Notes: a model not told the origin generated them from the letters alone. A DNA stretch of 64,000 bases from Acidobacteriota bacterium (GCA_023410055.1 JAEYQK010000064.1:3292-67291); one strand, 5' to 3'. Counted from the stretch's first letter, positions 27,688 through 37,612 are shown. A program made the numbers and translations.

Positions 27688-28814
27688 CTCACACCCTGCG
27701 TCACGATATGGATATCGACCGGAGGCGCATCTCGTAAAAACTTGTGAATGGCCGACCAGTAAAGGTACTTCTTCCACCCCGTCAAAGCTGACCGCCCGAA
27801 GATGACTTGAGTGATGTGTTTCTCACGAACGATCTTGGCCATCTCCTCAGACACATTCTTGCCTTTCACCCTTAGAATCTTGCACCCAAGGTTCTCCGCA
27901 AACCGAATGTTGTCAGAGAGCGTCCGCTTGTTTTCAGGAGTATCGTCCGCACCGACATCGATATACACCACAAAAAGCTCTCCGCCGACCCTCTCTGCTA
28001 TGTGCGCTCCCCGGGCGATCAGATACTGCGCCGCTGGGTTCGAACTAATCCCGACTGCGATTCGTTCCGCAATCGGAGCTCGTTGCTCAATGTGTTCTTT
28101 TTCGAGATAGGCCTCCAGACCGCGATCGACGACTTGCCCGACCTGTCGCAGAGCAAGTTCACGCAATGCAATCAGATTGCCTGGACGAAAGAAATGCGAC
28201 AGGGCTCGTTCAGCGCGCTCTACGGGGTAGATGTCGCCCCTGCGCATTCTGGTCTGCAGTGCTTCGGGTGTCAAGTCGGCAAGCACAATCTCGTCCACCC
28301 GCTGCATTACCAGGTCTGGGACCGTTTCACGCACCACAACTCCCGTGATCCTCTGCACGAGCGGATTCACGCTTTCGATGTGCTGCACATTCATCGTCGA
28401 TATAACGTCGATCTTGGCATCGAGCAATTGCATGACGTCTTCATGTCGCTTCACATGCTTGCTGCCGTCAACGTTCGTGTGCGCCAGTTCATCGATCAGA
28501 GCGACAGATGGGTGGCGGTCGAGGATGGCATCGACGTCCATTTCCTCGAACATCGTGCCTTTGTAGCTGAGGTTCTTCCGAGGAACGATTTCGAGACGAG
28601 AAGCGAGTTGTGCAATGGCGGGGCGTCCGTGCGTTTCGACGACACCGATAACGATATCCTCACCGCGACTGTGCCGCCGAATGCCCTCACTGAGCATGTT
28701 GTAGGTCTTGCCGACACCCGGAGCATAACCAAGGAAGAGCTTGAAAGTGCCCCTCTTCTTTGTCGGTGCGGCCTCTTCCAGCCATTGCTCGGGTGTCTTC
28801 GTCGTCACGGCCAT
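27684..28814 (-). CDS. kdpD: KdpD N-terminal sensor protein without kinase domain
   Basis: About 376 residues that match only the cytoplasmic N-terminal half of KdpD. It has the KdpD domain with Walker A GYAPGVGKTYNML (about residue 30) and Walker B-like ALIDELAHTN (about 105), then a universal-stress-protein domain (about 235-370, IAVGISSNPAAQYLIARGA). The usual four membrane helices, GAF, HisKA and ATPase domains are absent here and lie on a divergent gene 48 bases away. I chose the ATG at 28814; a TTG at 28826 is possible. Coupled to kdpE by a four-base overlap. Confidence 0.9.
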   Translation of the reverse strand: MAVTTKTPEQWLEEAAPTKKRGTFKLFLGYAPGVGKTYNMLSEGIRRHSRGEDIVIGVVETHGRPAIAQLASRLEIVPRKNLSYKGTMFEEMDVDAILDRHPSVALIDELAHTNVDGSKHVKRHEDVMQLLDAKIDVISTMNVQHIESVNPLVQRITGVVVRETVPDLVMQRVDEIVLADLTPEALQTRMRRGDIYPVERAERALSHFFRPGNLIALRELALRQVGQVVDRGLEAYLEKEHIEQRAPIAERIAVGISSNPAAQYLIARGAHIAERVGGELFVVYIDVGADDTPENKRTLSDNIRFAENLGCKILRVKGKNVSEEMAKIVREKHITQVIFGRSALTGWKKYLYWSAIHKFLRDAPPVDIHIVTQGVR

Positions 28815-28862
28815 ATTCTCACTCAATACCTCATACTTGTCGAATTATGTACAATCTTTCTC

Positions 28863-30305
28863 GTGACACGACTGTTGAAACGTGAGGGGTGGCGCTTTGC
28901 AAGCTCGACGTTGGTGGTCGTGATCATTACCTATGCCTATCGGAAGCTTCTCCACGTCAACCCCACAACAGTCGGTTTCACGTTTTTGTTAGCTGTGTTG
29001 ATCGTCTCGGCGTCATGCGGACTGCGATACGCCGTCTTCACAGCTCTGCTCTCCACTTTTGCTTACAACTACTTCTTCCTGCCGCCAGTCGGTCACGTAA
29101 CGATTGCAGATCCGCAAAACTGGATTGCCCTTGCAGCCTTTCTAGTCACCGCCGTCATCGCCAGCGAACTGTCAGACCGCGCAAGGCGTGAAGCGCTTAA
29201 TGCAAACCACCGCCGCCGTGAGGTCGAGCGCCTCTACTCCTTCAGCCAGCAACTGCTAGCGATTGATAACATACTCGAACTCCTAAATGCCATTCCGCGC
29301 CAGATCGTCCAGACGTTCGGAGCGACAGCATCGGGGATATTTTTGAGCAATCGTGCAAAGACCTACTATTCCGATCTTGCTGCCCAAGGACTGGTACGGC
29401 ATGACGACCTGCAGGCTACGGCTGGACGCGGTGAACCAGCTTCCGACGAGGCCGCAGGGACTCATTTCGCACCGCTGAGACTCGGAGCGAGAAGTGTAGG
29501 TTCGGTGGGAGTTGTGGGCGGATTCTTCTCCGGGGAGGTCCTCGAGGCCATCGGAAGCCTGATCGCAATTGCGGTAGAACGGGCCGACGCAATGGAAGAA
29601 CTCAGCCGCACGGAAGCCGCACGCCAGAACGAAAAGCTAAGGACTGCCCTTCTCGACTCGGTAACACACGAATTTAGAACACCGCTTACGTCCATTCTGG
29701 CTTCAGCAAAAGCACTCCTATCGGAGCATCAGTTGGACGAGGATGGCCGTCAAGAGCTGCTGACGGTTATCGATGAGGAGGGCGAACGTTTGAATCGGCT
29801 GGTCGGCGAAGCTGCCGAGATGGCGCAACTCGATGCGCACCAGGTTGAACTGCATCTGCGGCCCAACCACATCCGCGACGCGGTTGACGGAGTTCTGGAA
29901 GAGTCGGCCCGCAACCTGCAAGGGCACCCCATCGAACTGAGCATTCCGGACGGCCTTCCAGATGTCCGCATGGACTTAAAACGAATTCAAGAAGTGCTCG
30001 CCCACCTGCTGGACAACGCCGCCAAGTACTCCCCCGCTGGAACCACGATCCACATCAGCGCCGAAGTGAGAAGTAACAGTCTGGTTACGAGCGTAGCTGA
30101 CCACGGACCAGGAATCGACGAATTCGAACAGGGCATGATCTTTGACAAGTTCTATCGAGGTCGCGGCCAGCGTTCTTTGATTCACGGAACGGGCATGGGC
30201 CTCGCGATTGTCAAGGCGATCATCGAGGCTCACCACGGCACAATCGGCGTGACCAGCCAGCTGGGCCACGGATCCGTGTTTTCCTTTTCACTGCCATTGC
30301 AGTAG
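28863..30305 (+). CDS. Sensor histidine kinase, KdpD C-terminal half (DUF4118, GAF, HisKA, HATPase)
   Basis: About 480 residues from a GTG at 28863. Four membrane helices of the DUF4118 type (for example GFTFLLAVLIVSASCGLRYA and FAYNYFFLPPVG) are followed by a GAF-like domain (about 125-240). The kinase core has the H-box DSVTHEFRTPLTSI, N-box HLLDNAAKYSP, and G boxes DHGPGIDE and GTGMGLAIVKAI. Together with the divergent N-terminal protein it makes up a complete KdpD. It should phosphorylate KdpE. The start is uncertain, as no clear ribosome site is visible, but the frame further upstream lies wholly inside the opposite gene. Confidence 0.85.
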   Translation: MTRLLKREGWRFASSTLVVVIITYAYRKLLHVNPTTVGFTFLLAVLIVSASCGLRYAVFTALLSTFAYNYFFLPPVGHVTIADPQNWIALAAFLVTAVIASELSDRARREALNANHRRREVERLYSFSQQLLAIDNILELLNAIPRQIVQTFGATASGIFLSNRAKTYYSDLAAQGLVRHDDLQATAGRGEPASDEAAGTHFAPLRLGARSVGSVGVVGGFFSGEVLEAIGSLIAIAVERADAMEELSRTEAARQNEKLRTALLDSVTHEFRTPLTSILASAKALLSEHQLDEDGRQELLTVIDEEGERLNRLVGEAAEMAQLDAHQVELHLRPNHIRDAVDGVLEESARNLQGHPIELSIPDGLPDVRMDLKRIQEVLAHLLDNAAKYSPAGTTIHISAEVRSNSLVTSVADHGPGIDEFEQGMIFDKFYRGRGQRSLIHGTGMGLAIVKAIIEAHHGTIGVTSQLGHGSVFSFSLPLQ

Positions 30306-30538
30306 CAACAGGCAGGGTCAACCGTTCTGAAAGCCTTAACGACTTTTTGATGCCGATCTGCGACATCTCTGCCTCCAGGATGGTGCGGACTTAGCCGAAC
30401 TTCTCAGCAGGACTTTCCTTCGGTAGTCGCCCGAGAGATGACCTGACTACACCAGGATTCCCGACGGATGGGTAGGCGTCACCGCCAACGTAATAGGCCG
30501 AAGAGGCAATATCCGAGAGAACAATCGAGTCCAGCAGC

Positions 30539-30740
30539 ATGTTCGTTCGCGGTGGTGTCTATCGCGTGGTGAAGGAGTGGTGAACGAGGCGATGGGTGGC
30601 ACGCTGGCGAAGCTGTCGGTTTCGGCACTGCTGTTCGACTACATCCTGACGGCTCCGATCAGTGCTGTATCTGCCGGACAGTTGAAGACCATGAAGATCA
30701 CGAGCTTTATGGTGGTGATCCTGAACGTCTGGTGTCTCGT
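30539..30740 (+). pseudogene. Remnant of an APC-family amino acid permease
   Basis: Two adjoining frames encode RGGVYRVVKE and, after a frameshift near 30580, EAMGGTLAKLSVSALLFDYI then LTAPISAVSAGQ. This matches the first membrane helices of APC permeases (a family often placed beside kdp genes in Acidobacteria). No start or downstream helices remain, so it is a decayed fragment. The remaining bases of the 626-base gap 30306-30931 show nothing else that I can support. Confidence 0.55.
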
Positions 30741-30931
30741 CACTATTGCGCACAACGGTGCACAGTTTGGAAAACACCGATGCTCGTTTGACGAGGGTCA
30801 TCAGCGGTCGAACCCCAAGTGCCGAGTACCGCAGTATCTCGGTCCCTGTAAGTGCCTATCTCCAGGGACAGCGCTCCTCGAAAGAGCGGCAGTGTTGGGG
30901 GTACTCCTCATGTGCTCTCGCCGGGCAAGCA

Positions 30932-32455
30932 TCAATAGGCGTTCTTGCCTAGTAATCCGGACCACAGCGTTAGAAGCACGATTCGTAAGTCGAACCAAAA
31001 GTTCCAGTTCCTAAGGTAGTACAGGTCACATTCCAAACGCTTTTGAATGGAAGTATCACCTCTCCACCCATTCACTTGTGCCCAACCGGTAATGCCTACT
31101 TTCAGGCGATGACGGTTGTTGTAGCGCGCGATGTCCATGAGGAACTTCTTGACGTAATAGGGACGCTCGGGGCGGGGTCCGACCACACTCATGTCACCCT
31201 TCAGAACATTAAGGAACTGTGGGAGCTCGTCCAAACTCGATTTGCGCAAGAATGTTCCAATCCAAGTACGGCGAGGATCCTCAGCGGTTGTCCAAGCAGT
31301 ATCACTTTCCCCTGAATTGGAAACTCGCATGGTGCGGAACTTGTACATCATGAAGAGCTGCCCGTTCAGCCCAACGCGCTCCTGCTTGAAGAAGATAGGT
31401 CCCTTCGAACTCAGCTTAACCGCTACTGCAATGATCGCCAGCAAGGGTGACAAGAGCAGCAGGACCATTGCGGAAAAGACTATATCGAAAGCACGCTTGA
31501 ACACTGTATAGTCCAGTGACTCCGCAGGCGTGAGGCTCAGGTCCAGCAATTGCATTCTGCCAAACTGAAACAAGCGTTCCCGGATACGACTATTTCCAGA
31601 CAGATCGATGACCGCACGAATGGGAACACACAGCGCATCCAATTTCTCCGCCAGTCCTGTTATAGATGACAAGCGATCTAGGGGAACGGCGATAATTACG
31701 TCATCCAAGTTCATGTTCATCAATGTATGAACATGTTGCAACGAATAGACGGGCGCATCGTTAACTGCAACTTCCTGATCGGGCAGACGCACGTATCCAA
31801 CCACCAAGCTGGGCACAATTGGAGCACGTCGCAATCGGGCAACGGCCCTGCGCGCGAAGGAGTCTGCGCCAACGACTAGGATGCGAATAGGGCGCCGCGC
31901 CCGCCTTGCTCCCCGGACCAAAGCGCGGAAAGCGGCGTGGACCAGAAGCGTTCCCAGAAGTAGGAATACCGCACCGAGGGCGATTACAAGCCGCGAAAAT
32001 TGCGAAGTACGAACAAAGAAGAGGATGCTTACAAGAGCAATGTAAGTTGCAATGCAGGCGGATGAGGCTCGCCGGATGCCCGTTCGCTCGCGGTATAGTT
32101 CCTCCACGCTACAGACACCGAACTGCTCTGCGGCAATCACCCAGAGCAACGTCGCGGTAAACGAAATGACCGCGTATCCACTCCTTTGCGGCAAGAATGG
32201 TGGGAGGAAAGCTGTTCCGCCCAAAGAGAATCTTATGGCCGCCGCGGTTTCTATAGCGAAGAGCGGAAGAACATAGCAGCACAAGCGCAGCAAGAACCGA
32301 TGATAATTCAGTCTCAGAAGCAACTTCTTCTCCGCCAGATTAGGACAACGATTTTTTTCTGACTTTATCGGGAGGAGAAGTCTAGTAAAGCAGAGATGCT
32401 TCGTCAAGGCCTTAAGCAAAGATCTAGTAATCGATAAGGACCGCCACCTCGCCAA
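30932..32455 (-). CDS. Polyprenyl glycosylphosphotransferase, exopolysaccharide initiating enzyme
   Basis: Up to 507 residues. About five N-terminal membrane helices (residues 55-180) are followed by a CoA-binding-like Rossmann part (RILVVGADSFARRAVARLRR, about 195). The C-terminal bacterial sugar transferase domain (about 315-507) has GPIFFKQERVGLNGQLF, YKFRTM, SLDELPQFLNVLKGDMS and VGPRPE. It moves a sugar-1-phosphate to undecaprenyl phosphate to start each repeat unit. The start is uncertain: only a TTG at 32455 or other weak codons precede AEKKLLLRL. It is the last gene of the exopolysaccharide run. Confidence 0.88.
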   Translation of the reverse strand: MARWRSLSITRSLLKALTKHLCFTRLLLPIKSEKNRCPNLAEKKLLLRLNYHRFLLRLCCYVLPLFAIETAAAIRFSLGGTAFLPPFLPQRSGYAVISFTATLLWVIAAEQFGVCSVEELYRERTGIRRASSACIATYIALVSILFFVRTSQFSRLVIALGAVFLLLGTLLVHAAFRALVRGARRARRPIRILVVGADSFARRAVARLRRAPIVPSLVVGYVRLPDQEVAVNDAPVYSLQHVHTLMNMNLDDVIIAVPLDRLSSITGLAEKLDALCVPIRAVIDLSGNSRIRERLFQFGRMQLLDLSLTPAESLDYTVFKRAFDIVFSAMVLLLLSPLLAIIAVAVKLSSKGPIFFKQERVGLNGQLFMMYKFRTMRVSNSGESDTAWTTAEDPRRTWIGTFLRKSSLDELPQFLNVLKGDMSVVGPRPERPYYVKKFLMDIARYNNRHRLKVGITGWAQVNGWRGDTSIQKRLECDLYYLRNWNFWFDLRIVLLTLWSGLLGKNAY

Positions 32456-32822
32456 AGGTCCACGACAGTTGACTGTACTCTGGTCCTAGGGAGATGTTAC
32501 GAAGATTGCGGCACCACCCGTCAGGAGGGCGAGAACTTCGATCGTGCAATCTGATTGCACAAGGCAAGGAATCGCGGCCGCGCATGCTCGGCGCGGAAGC
32601 TTGGTGCAGCTGCTGTCTTGAGATGATTTGTGCTGATTTCCGCTCCGGCGGCGAGAAGCACATGCCCCGGAGTTGCTGCTCAGCCCCGCGCTGGTCCTCA
32701 CAAGCCGCCGTGATTACCGCTTTCTCACTCGCGAGCAAAAACTCTCAATTGTGTGCAACAGTAGCGATGGGGGGACGCATGGAAGCCACCGAGCGGCCCC
32801 TTACCGATCAGTGGCGACCGTA
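32456..32822. other. Intergenic region between ahcY and the sugar transferase gene
   Basis: 367 bases. A 110-codon plus-strand frame exists but has no plausible ribosome site, no recognisable family and a composition like non-coding DNA. No terminator or repeat is evident. It may carry an internal promoter for the transferase gene. Confidence 0.35.
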
Positions 32823-34250
32823 CTAATAGCGATAGTTTTCTGACTTGTAGGGCCCTTCTACCGACACACCGATGTATTGAGCTTGTTTCGGAGAGAGCGT
32901 GGTCAGCTTCGCCCCGATCTTTTCGAGGTGCAACCGCGCCACCTCCTCGTCCAGTCTCTTCGGGAGGGTGTAGACACCTGGCTTGTAGCTCTCGCGATTA
33001 CTCCACAAGTCAATCTGTGCGAGTGTCTGATTTGAAAAGCTATTGGACATTACAAAGCTCGGATGTCCTGTTGCGCACCCAAGATTGACGAGCCGCCCCT
33101 CGGCTAACAGGAATATGCTGCGGCCATCCGAGAAAGTGTACTTATCTACTTGAGGCTTGATGTTCGTTTTCTTGGCACTCTGTGCTAGCCGGTCAACCTC
33201 AATCTCGTTATCGAAGTGGCCGATGTTGCAGACGATGGCTTGGTCTTTCATCTTCTGCATGTGTTCCAGTGTGATGATATCGACGTTGCCCGTACACGTT
33301 ACGTAGATATCTCCAAGGCCGAGCGTATCTTCGACAGTGGCGACCTGATACCCCTCCATCGCTGCTTGGAGAGCATTAATCGGATCGATTTCTGTCACGA
33401 TCACGCGTGCGCCCATACCGCGCAGAGACTGGGCCGATCCTTTGCCGACATCGCCGTACCCGCATACAACTGCGACCTTCCCAGCAAGCATTACATCCGT
33501 TGCCCGCTTGATTCCATCGGCTAGCGACTCACGGCAGCCATACAAATTGTCGAACTTCGATTTTGTAACCGAATCATTCACGTTGATCGCCGGGACCAGC
33601 AAGGTACCTTCTTGATGCATTCGGTACAGGCGATGGACTCCGGTGGTCGTCTCTTCTGAAACGCCCTTCCACTCTCGAACTATTTCGTGCCAGAGCTGTG
33701 GCGAATTTGTGTGAACACTCTTGAGGAGATTCTTGATCACTTGCTCTTCGTGCGAAGATGATGGGGTGTTCACCCAGTCGCTTCCGTTCTCCAACTCGTA
33801 TCCCTTATGAATGAGGAGCGTGGCATCGCCGCCATCGTCAACGATCAACTGCGGTCCCTTGCCCATCGGGTGACTCAATGCCTGGAAGGTGCACCACCAG
33901 TAGTCCTCCAAGCTTTCACCTTTCCATGCGAAGACTGGAATGCCGCGGGCAGCGATCGCGGCAGCAGCGTGGTCTTGCGTTGAAAAGATGTTGCAACTAG
34001 CCCAACGGACGCTGGCGCCTAATTCGACCAGGGTCTCAATCAGCACAGCCGTTTGTATGGTCATGTGAAGCGAGCCGGTGATCCTGACACCCGCAAGCGG
34101 CTTCTGCTCCGCATATTTCTGCCGAATCGCCATCAATCCCGGCATTTCTTGTTCGGCGATTTCGATTTCTTTACGCCCCCAGTCCGAAAGGGAGAGATCT
34201 GCGACTTTGTAGTCCGCTGTTGATGGCGCGACAACCGATTTGACGTTCAA
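32823..34250 (-). CDS. ahcY: Adenosylhomocysteinase
   Basis: 475 residues. It hydrolyses S-adenosylhomocysteine, the by-product of methyl transfer, to adenosine and homocysteine using bound NAD. Visible are SLHMTIQTAVLIETL, the NAD motif VVCGYGDVGKGSAQSLRGMG (about residues 260-280), CNIGHFDNEIEVD and the C-terminal YKSENYRY. It sits inside the exopolysaccharide cluster, close to two SAM-dependent methyltransferases, which is an unusual place for a housekeeping gene. No SAH or SAM riboswitch is recognisable in front of it. Confidence 0.96.
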   Translation of the reverse strand: MNVKSVVAPSTADYKVADLSLSDWGRKEIEIAEQEMPGLMAIRQKYAEQKPLAGVRITGSLHMTIQTAVLIETLVELGASVRWASCNIFSTQDHAAAAIAARGIPVFAWKGESLEDYWWCTFQALSHPMGKGPQLIVDDGGDATLLIHKGYELENGSDWVNTPSSSHEEQVIKNLLKSVHTNSPQLWHEIVREWKGVSEETTTGVHRLYRMHQEGTLLVPAINVNDSVTKSKFDNLYGCRESLADGIKRATDVMLAGKVAVVCGYGDVGKGSAQSLRGMGARVIVTEIDPINALQAAMEGYQVATVEDTLGLGDIYVTCTGNVDIITLEHMQKMKDQAIVCNIGHFDNEIEVDRLAQSAKKTNIKPQVDKYTFSDGRSIFLLAEGRLVNLGCATGHPSFVMSNSFSNQTLAQIDLWSNRESYKPGVYTLPKRLDEEVARLHLEKIGAKLTTLSPKQAQYIGVSVEGPYKSENYRY

Positions 34251-34320
34251 TGTGATTGCTCCTAATGCTCAGTATATAGTTGGGCTGCTGTACGGGAAAC
34301 ATGAAGCTAGTCGTCAATCC

Positions 34321-35307
34321 CTAGCACCTGCGTCTGGCCCCAACCACACCACATACAACTCCCAACAGTTGCGCAATTGACCTCGCTGCAAGTATGGCGG
34401 GAGACGCGATTCCAACGACCGGGTCCTTCAGAGCGGCTCGCAGGGAGAACGGCAAAGTGAGCAGCAGAAATATTCCCAGCACGTAGATTGAAGTGAACAC
34501 TCTCGGCTCCACTAGCAGGTCAAATGCGATAGTCCCGATCAATGCCGGACAAAACAGAAGCTGCACTTTCATCAGTTGGGGCGTGTGCGTGTCGTTTACT
34601 GCTTTTTCTGGATTCTTCTTTAGCGCTAGCATCCGCCAGAACGCAAATTTGAATTTCTTCTTCAAATATCCCGTGAATGATTTCGGATGCTGGTGGTACA
34701 CAATCGCTTCAGGCACGAACCGCATTTTCCAGCCGCGAGCAGACATCCTATATGACAGCTCAATATCCTCGGCGCAGGCTACCGGAAACTGAGTGTCGTA
34801 CCCGTTCATCTCCAGGAATTTGTCTCGTCGGAATGCGGCCGAGTACGTGTCGACGAAATCAATGTTCTCGTGGCCTGACATAACCCGATACTTGTCTTCA
34901 TACTCGGCCTGTACAAAGCGAGCGATAATTTGTGGCTGGCGGGTCCGGTATGCTCCTTTTGTGCCAACCACCTCAGGATCGCTGAACGGACCTAACATTG
35001 CGTCTAGCCACCCCGGCGTTGGCTCACAGTCATCGTCTGTGAACAGGATAATGGAGCCTTTCGCTTCGCTCGCACCGCGGTTCCTGGCCGCAGCCGGTCC
35101 CGCATTGGGCTGCGTTATGACGCGCACATCCGGATATCGCTGGCGAATAAGTTCTACCGTATTATCGGTGGACCCGTCGTTGACCACAATGATCTCGAGA
35201 GCCTGCTCGCTTCCCTGACTGCGCAGAGCGTCCAAGCAACGGGCAATTCTGGATGCCCCATTATAAGTCGGAATGATGGCAGATGCTGATATTCTCTCTT
35301 TGCGCAT
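34321..35307 (-). CDS. Glycosyltransferase family 2
   Basis: 328 residues. The GT-A domain has ASAIIPTYNGASRIARCL, VVNDGSTDNT and the metal-binding FTDDDCEPTPGWL (DxD, about residue 90). The acceptor region has CAEDIELSYRMSARGW. Two to three hydrophobic helices at the C-terminus (LFCPALIGTIAFDLLV; VLGIFLLLTLPFSL) suggest membrane association. It probably adds a sugar to the lipid-linked repeat unit on the cytosolic side. Confidence 0.88.
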   Translation of the reverse strand: MRKERISASAIIPTYNGASRIARCLDALRSQGSEQALEIIVVNDGSTDNTVELIRQRYPDVRVITQPNAGPAAARNRGASEAKGSIILFTDDDCEPTPGWLDAMLGPFSDPEVVGTKGAYRTRQPQIIARFVQAEYEDKYRVMSGHENIDFVDTYSAAFRRDKFLEMNGYDTQFPVACAEDIELSYRMSARGWKMRFVPEAIVYHQHPKSFTGYLKKKFKFAFWRMLALKKNPEKAVNDTHTPQLMKVQLLFCPALIGTIAFDLLVEPRVFTSIYVLGIFLLLTLPFSLRAALKDPVVGIASPAILAARSIAQLLGVVCGVVGARRRC

Positions 35308-35342
35308 TCAACCTAACCAGTAGTTCGAGATGACAGACTTGC

Positions 35343-36035
35343 TTACTGAATGCGTTCGCGCCCCGGGCCGTAGCAAAATGCGATTTCCTCTGCCACATTC
35401 ACAATTCCGTTGGCATCTAGAGCCGCACTGAACAACAAGCTAGGGCGATACCAGCGCAGCCAGGGGATCACTGCGAATCCACATTCCCGGATTGTGGTTC
35501 GCAGTGCATCGTCAAACGATGTCTTATGAGTAACATCGTTTCCGAAATTGCGTTTTCCTACACTGGACGAAACATTTGGAACACGAAAGCAGGCAGTCGC
35601 CCCCATCGCTGTTATGGACCGCAGAAATTTGGCTACAGTTACTTCCGGTATGTGCTCGATACAGTGATCTGCGAAGATGAAAACCGGTCCTCGATGACGA
35701 ATACCGCAAATGTCATTCACTATGACGCTGGCATCATCACATCCTTCTAGGTCCCGGAGTCTCAAACCACTATCAGGGATGCCGAAATCAAACTTATCAA
35801 CAAAGTAGACTTCGCGGAAAAGCATTCTTTTCAATGGCGCGAGCCTGGTAGGCCCAGGGCCGAGCTCGATAAAAGAAATCCTTTTCAGTTCCGAGAAGGG
35901 GACAAGAATTCCTCGAATTCTTAGCGTTACCAGGAGCAAAAGAAAGTCAACGATTCGAGCGAATTGACGACACAACTCAATGAATCCACCACGGGCGTAC
36001 TGTTTGGCCATCGATCGTCTCTGAGAAAATTTCAA
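35343..36035 (-). CDS. Class I SAM-dependent methyltransferase-like protein
   Basis: 230 residues. Motif I is changed but recognisable in ISFIELGPGPTRLAPLKR (about residue 55). FVDKFDFGIP follows as strand 2, and FIFADHCIEHIPEVTVAKFL supplies the post-motif. A C-terminal HKTSFDDALRTTIRECGF is typical of methyltransferases acting on sugars or lipids in polysaccharide clusters. The start could also be Met9 (MAKQYARGG). Substrate unknown. Confidence 0.65.
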   Translation of the reverse strand: MKFSQRRSMAKQYARGGFIELCRQFARIVDFLLLLVTLRIRGILVPFSELKRISFIELGPGPTRLAPLKRMLFREVYFVDKFDFGIPDSGLRLRDLEGCDDASVIVNDICGIRHRGPVFIFADHCIEHIPEVTVAKFLRSITAMGATACFRVPNVSSSVGKRNFGNDVTHKTSFDDALRTTIRECGFAVIPWLRWYRPSLLFSAALDANGIVNVAEEIAFCYGPGRERIQ

Positions 36036-36343
36036 CTCTAGCTAACACGTGCCACTAAAGTCGGGCGATGAAGAAGGGTTGTCGCTCGGGAAATAATCAC
36101 CACCAGCATTGTCGCGAGTAGAAGACTTGAAATTCGTTCGTAGACATAGCCGAGAGTTCCCCGGGGCGAAAACAAAGCTCGTGAAAGGCACTCAGCCCAA
36201 ATTCCTGCATACAACGAACGGTGACCGATGAACCTTCGACAAGTAGCCCCGAAAATGATTGTTCTCAAAATAATATGGCGGGAATGATTTTCCGCAGCAC
36301 AAACTGAGGGCAGAGTTCAACAGTCCCTGTTCGAGCGTATCTC
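36036..36343. other. Intergenic region, no supported gene
   Basis: 308 bases between the methyltransferase and the Wzy-like gene. A 76-codon minus frame starting at TTG (36268) has a hydrophobic stretch (LLLATMLVVIISRA) but no ribosome site or family match. It may be a decayed gene. The region is AT-richer than its surroundings. Confidence 0.3.
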
Positions 36344-37612
36344 CTAGGCATTAGGGACTTGTCCGAAATTTGCAGGGCGGATTGATAAAAGGGCAGGAAG
36401 AATCCCTTTTCGTTTTTCGATCACAGTGCGCGTCTCGTGAGTGCCAGGTTTCAAACAATATATGAAAGCGATGATTGAAGGAACGAAATTGGGCGGCGAC
36501 CAAAGCGAGAGCACAAGGATTCCGAGAAGGGCGAGGAGCTTTGAATTGGCTTCCCGTGGCGGCATCATCCGGAATATAAGCCTGTAGTACAGAAAACATC
36601 CAAGCAAGCTGCCGTACCCGACCAAGAGTGGAAGAAGCCCGAGCGGTTGCACGATATAGCTCTGGTCGGCGTAAATTGCAATTGGTTCATAGATACGAGG
36701 GAAAGACATGAGTGGGAATACGATCTGTGCAATTCTCTGCAGCTGCGGACTGTCGGTTTCGCTGAACTGTAAGTCAGTGAAGAAACTCTCTTCCAGCTCT
36801 GCCACGCGCGCAGAACTGTGAACAACATAGAGTCCCACAAACAAGGCCACTACCAAAAACACGATTGCATACACCCTTCTTCGCATGACTGCAACTTGAA
36901 TCAGAACCAAATACGTGAGCAGTGCCAGCGAATAGAGCGATTTGTTGAGGAATGTGAGCAATCCGAAGAGTAAGAAAACTCTTAGTCGTTTTCTTGGCTC
37001 ATTTTGAATTAGGACAGTTGCAAAAGCGAAACACATGAGTGCAGCTGTTGCTGGCTCTGACGCCCATCCCGAGACACCGCGTACATCAGACGCCGATTGC
37101 ATGTATCGCGGAACCAAGCCTGACATTATTCTCGTGAACCAATCAGGAATGATTCGGATCAACTTGAAATCAACAAATTGAATAATGGAGAGTCCCAAGA
37201 AACCCAAGAGAGAGAGTTCGACGAGACTGATCGAGATTAGCTCTCGGTTGGATCGGGACAGATAGCGATAGAAACCAATCAGGAATATTGTCGGAATTAC
37301 CGCAATTACGAGCCTTAGCCAAGCGTAACTTCCAGGGGGTGCCGCAAACGCAGCCAATAAAATAATGGCACCTGAAAGGATGAGCGATCTTGAATCCTCG
37401 AACAGGACTTCAGGTACCAGCATCGCCGCGATAAAGACAGGTATAAAGTTTGTCTCGAGAGTTGAGTCCCCGAAATAGCTGGCGTTAATGAAGGGCCAAA
37501 CAAAGTTCAGGTTAACCAAGAGTCTAGCTGTGCTGATACGCAGTACTCGGAATCCGGGAACAGTAACGCCCCCAGAATGCCCCTCATTCGCAAGTGCGAT
37601 GTTTATTGCCAT
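36344..37612 (-). CDS. O-antigen/exopolysaccharide polymerase, Wzy-like
   Basis: A 422-residue integral membrane protein with ten or more predicted helices (for example FIPVFIAAMLVPEVLF, LRLVIAVIPTIFLIGFYRYL, VYAIVFLVVALFVGLYVVH). A long periplasmic loop lies around residues 270-320. Sequence conservation in Wzy proteins is low, so the call rests on topology, size and position between a flippase, glycosyltransferases and an initiating transferase. It would join repeat units at the periplasmic face. Confidence 0.65.
   Translation of the reverse strand: MAINIALANEGHSGGVTVPGFRVLRISTARLLVNLNFVWPFINASYFGDSTLETNFIPVFIAAMLVPEVLFEDSRSLILSGAIILLAAFAAPPGSYAWLRLVIAVIPTIFLIGFYRYLSRSNRELISISLVELSLLGFLGLSIIQFVDFKLIRIIPDWFTRIMSGLVPRYMQSASDVRGVSGWASEPATAALMCFAFATVLIQNEPRKRLRVFLLFGLLTFLNKSLYSLALLTYLVLIQVAVMRRRVYAIVFLVVALFVGLYVVHSSARVAELEESFFTDLQFSETDSPQLQRIAQIVFPLMSFPRIYEPIAIYADQSYIVQPLGLLPLLVGYGSLLGCFLYYRLIFRMMPPREANSKLLALLGILVLSLWSPPNFVPSIIAFIYCLKPGTHETRTVIEKRKGILPALLSIRPANFGQVPNA

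Noticed and set aside
28002..28862. Long N-terminal extension of the plus-strand histidine kinase
   Set aside because: It is the antisense of the kdpD N-terminal gene and contains no membrane helices or known domain.
32494..32826. 110-codon plus-strand ORF between ahcY and the sugar transferase
   Set aside because: No ribosome site, no family resemblance, and it runs against the operon.
36038..36268. 76-codon minus-strand ORF with one hydrophobic stretch
   Set aside because: TTG start without ribosome site and no recognisable family; left as possible decayed sequence.
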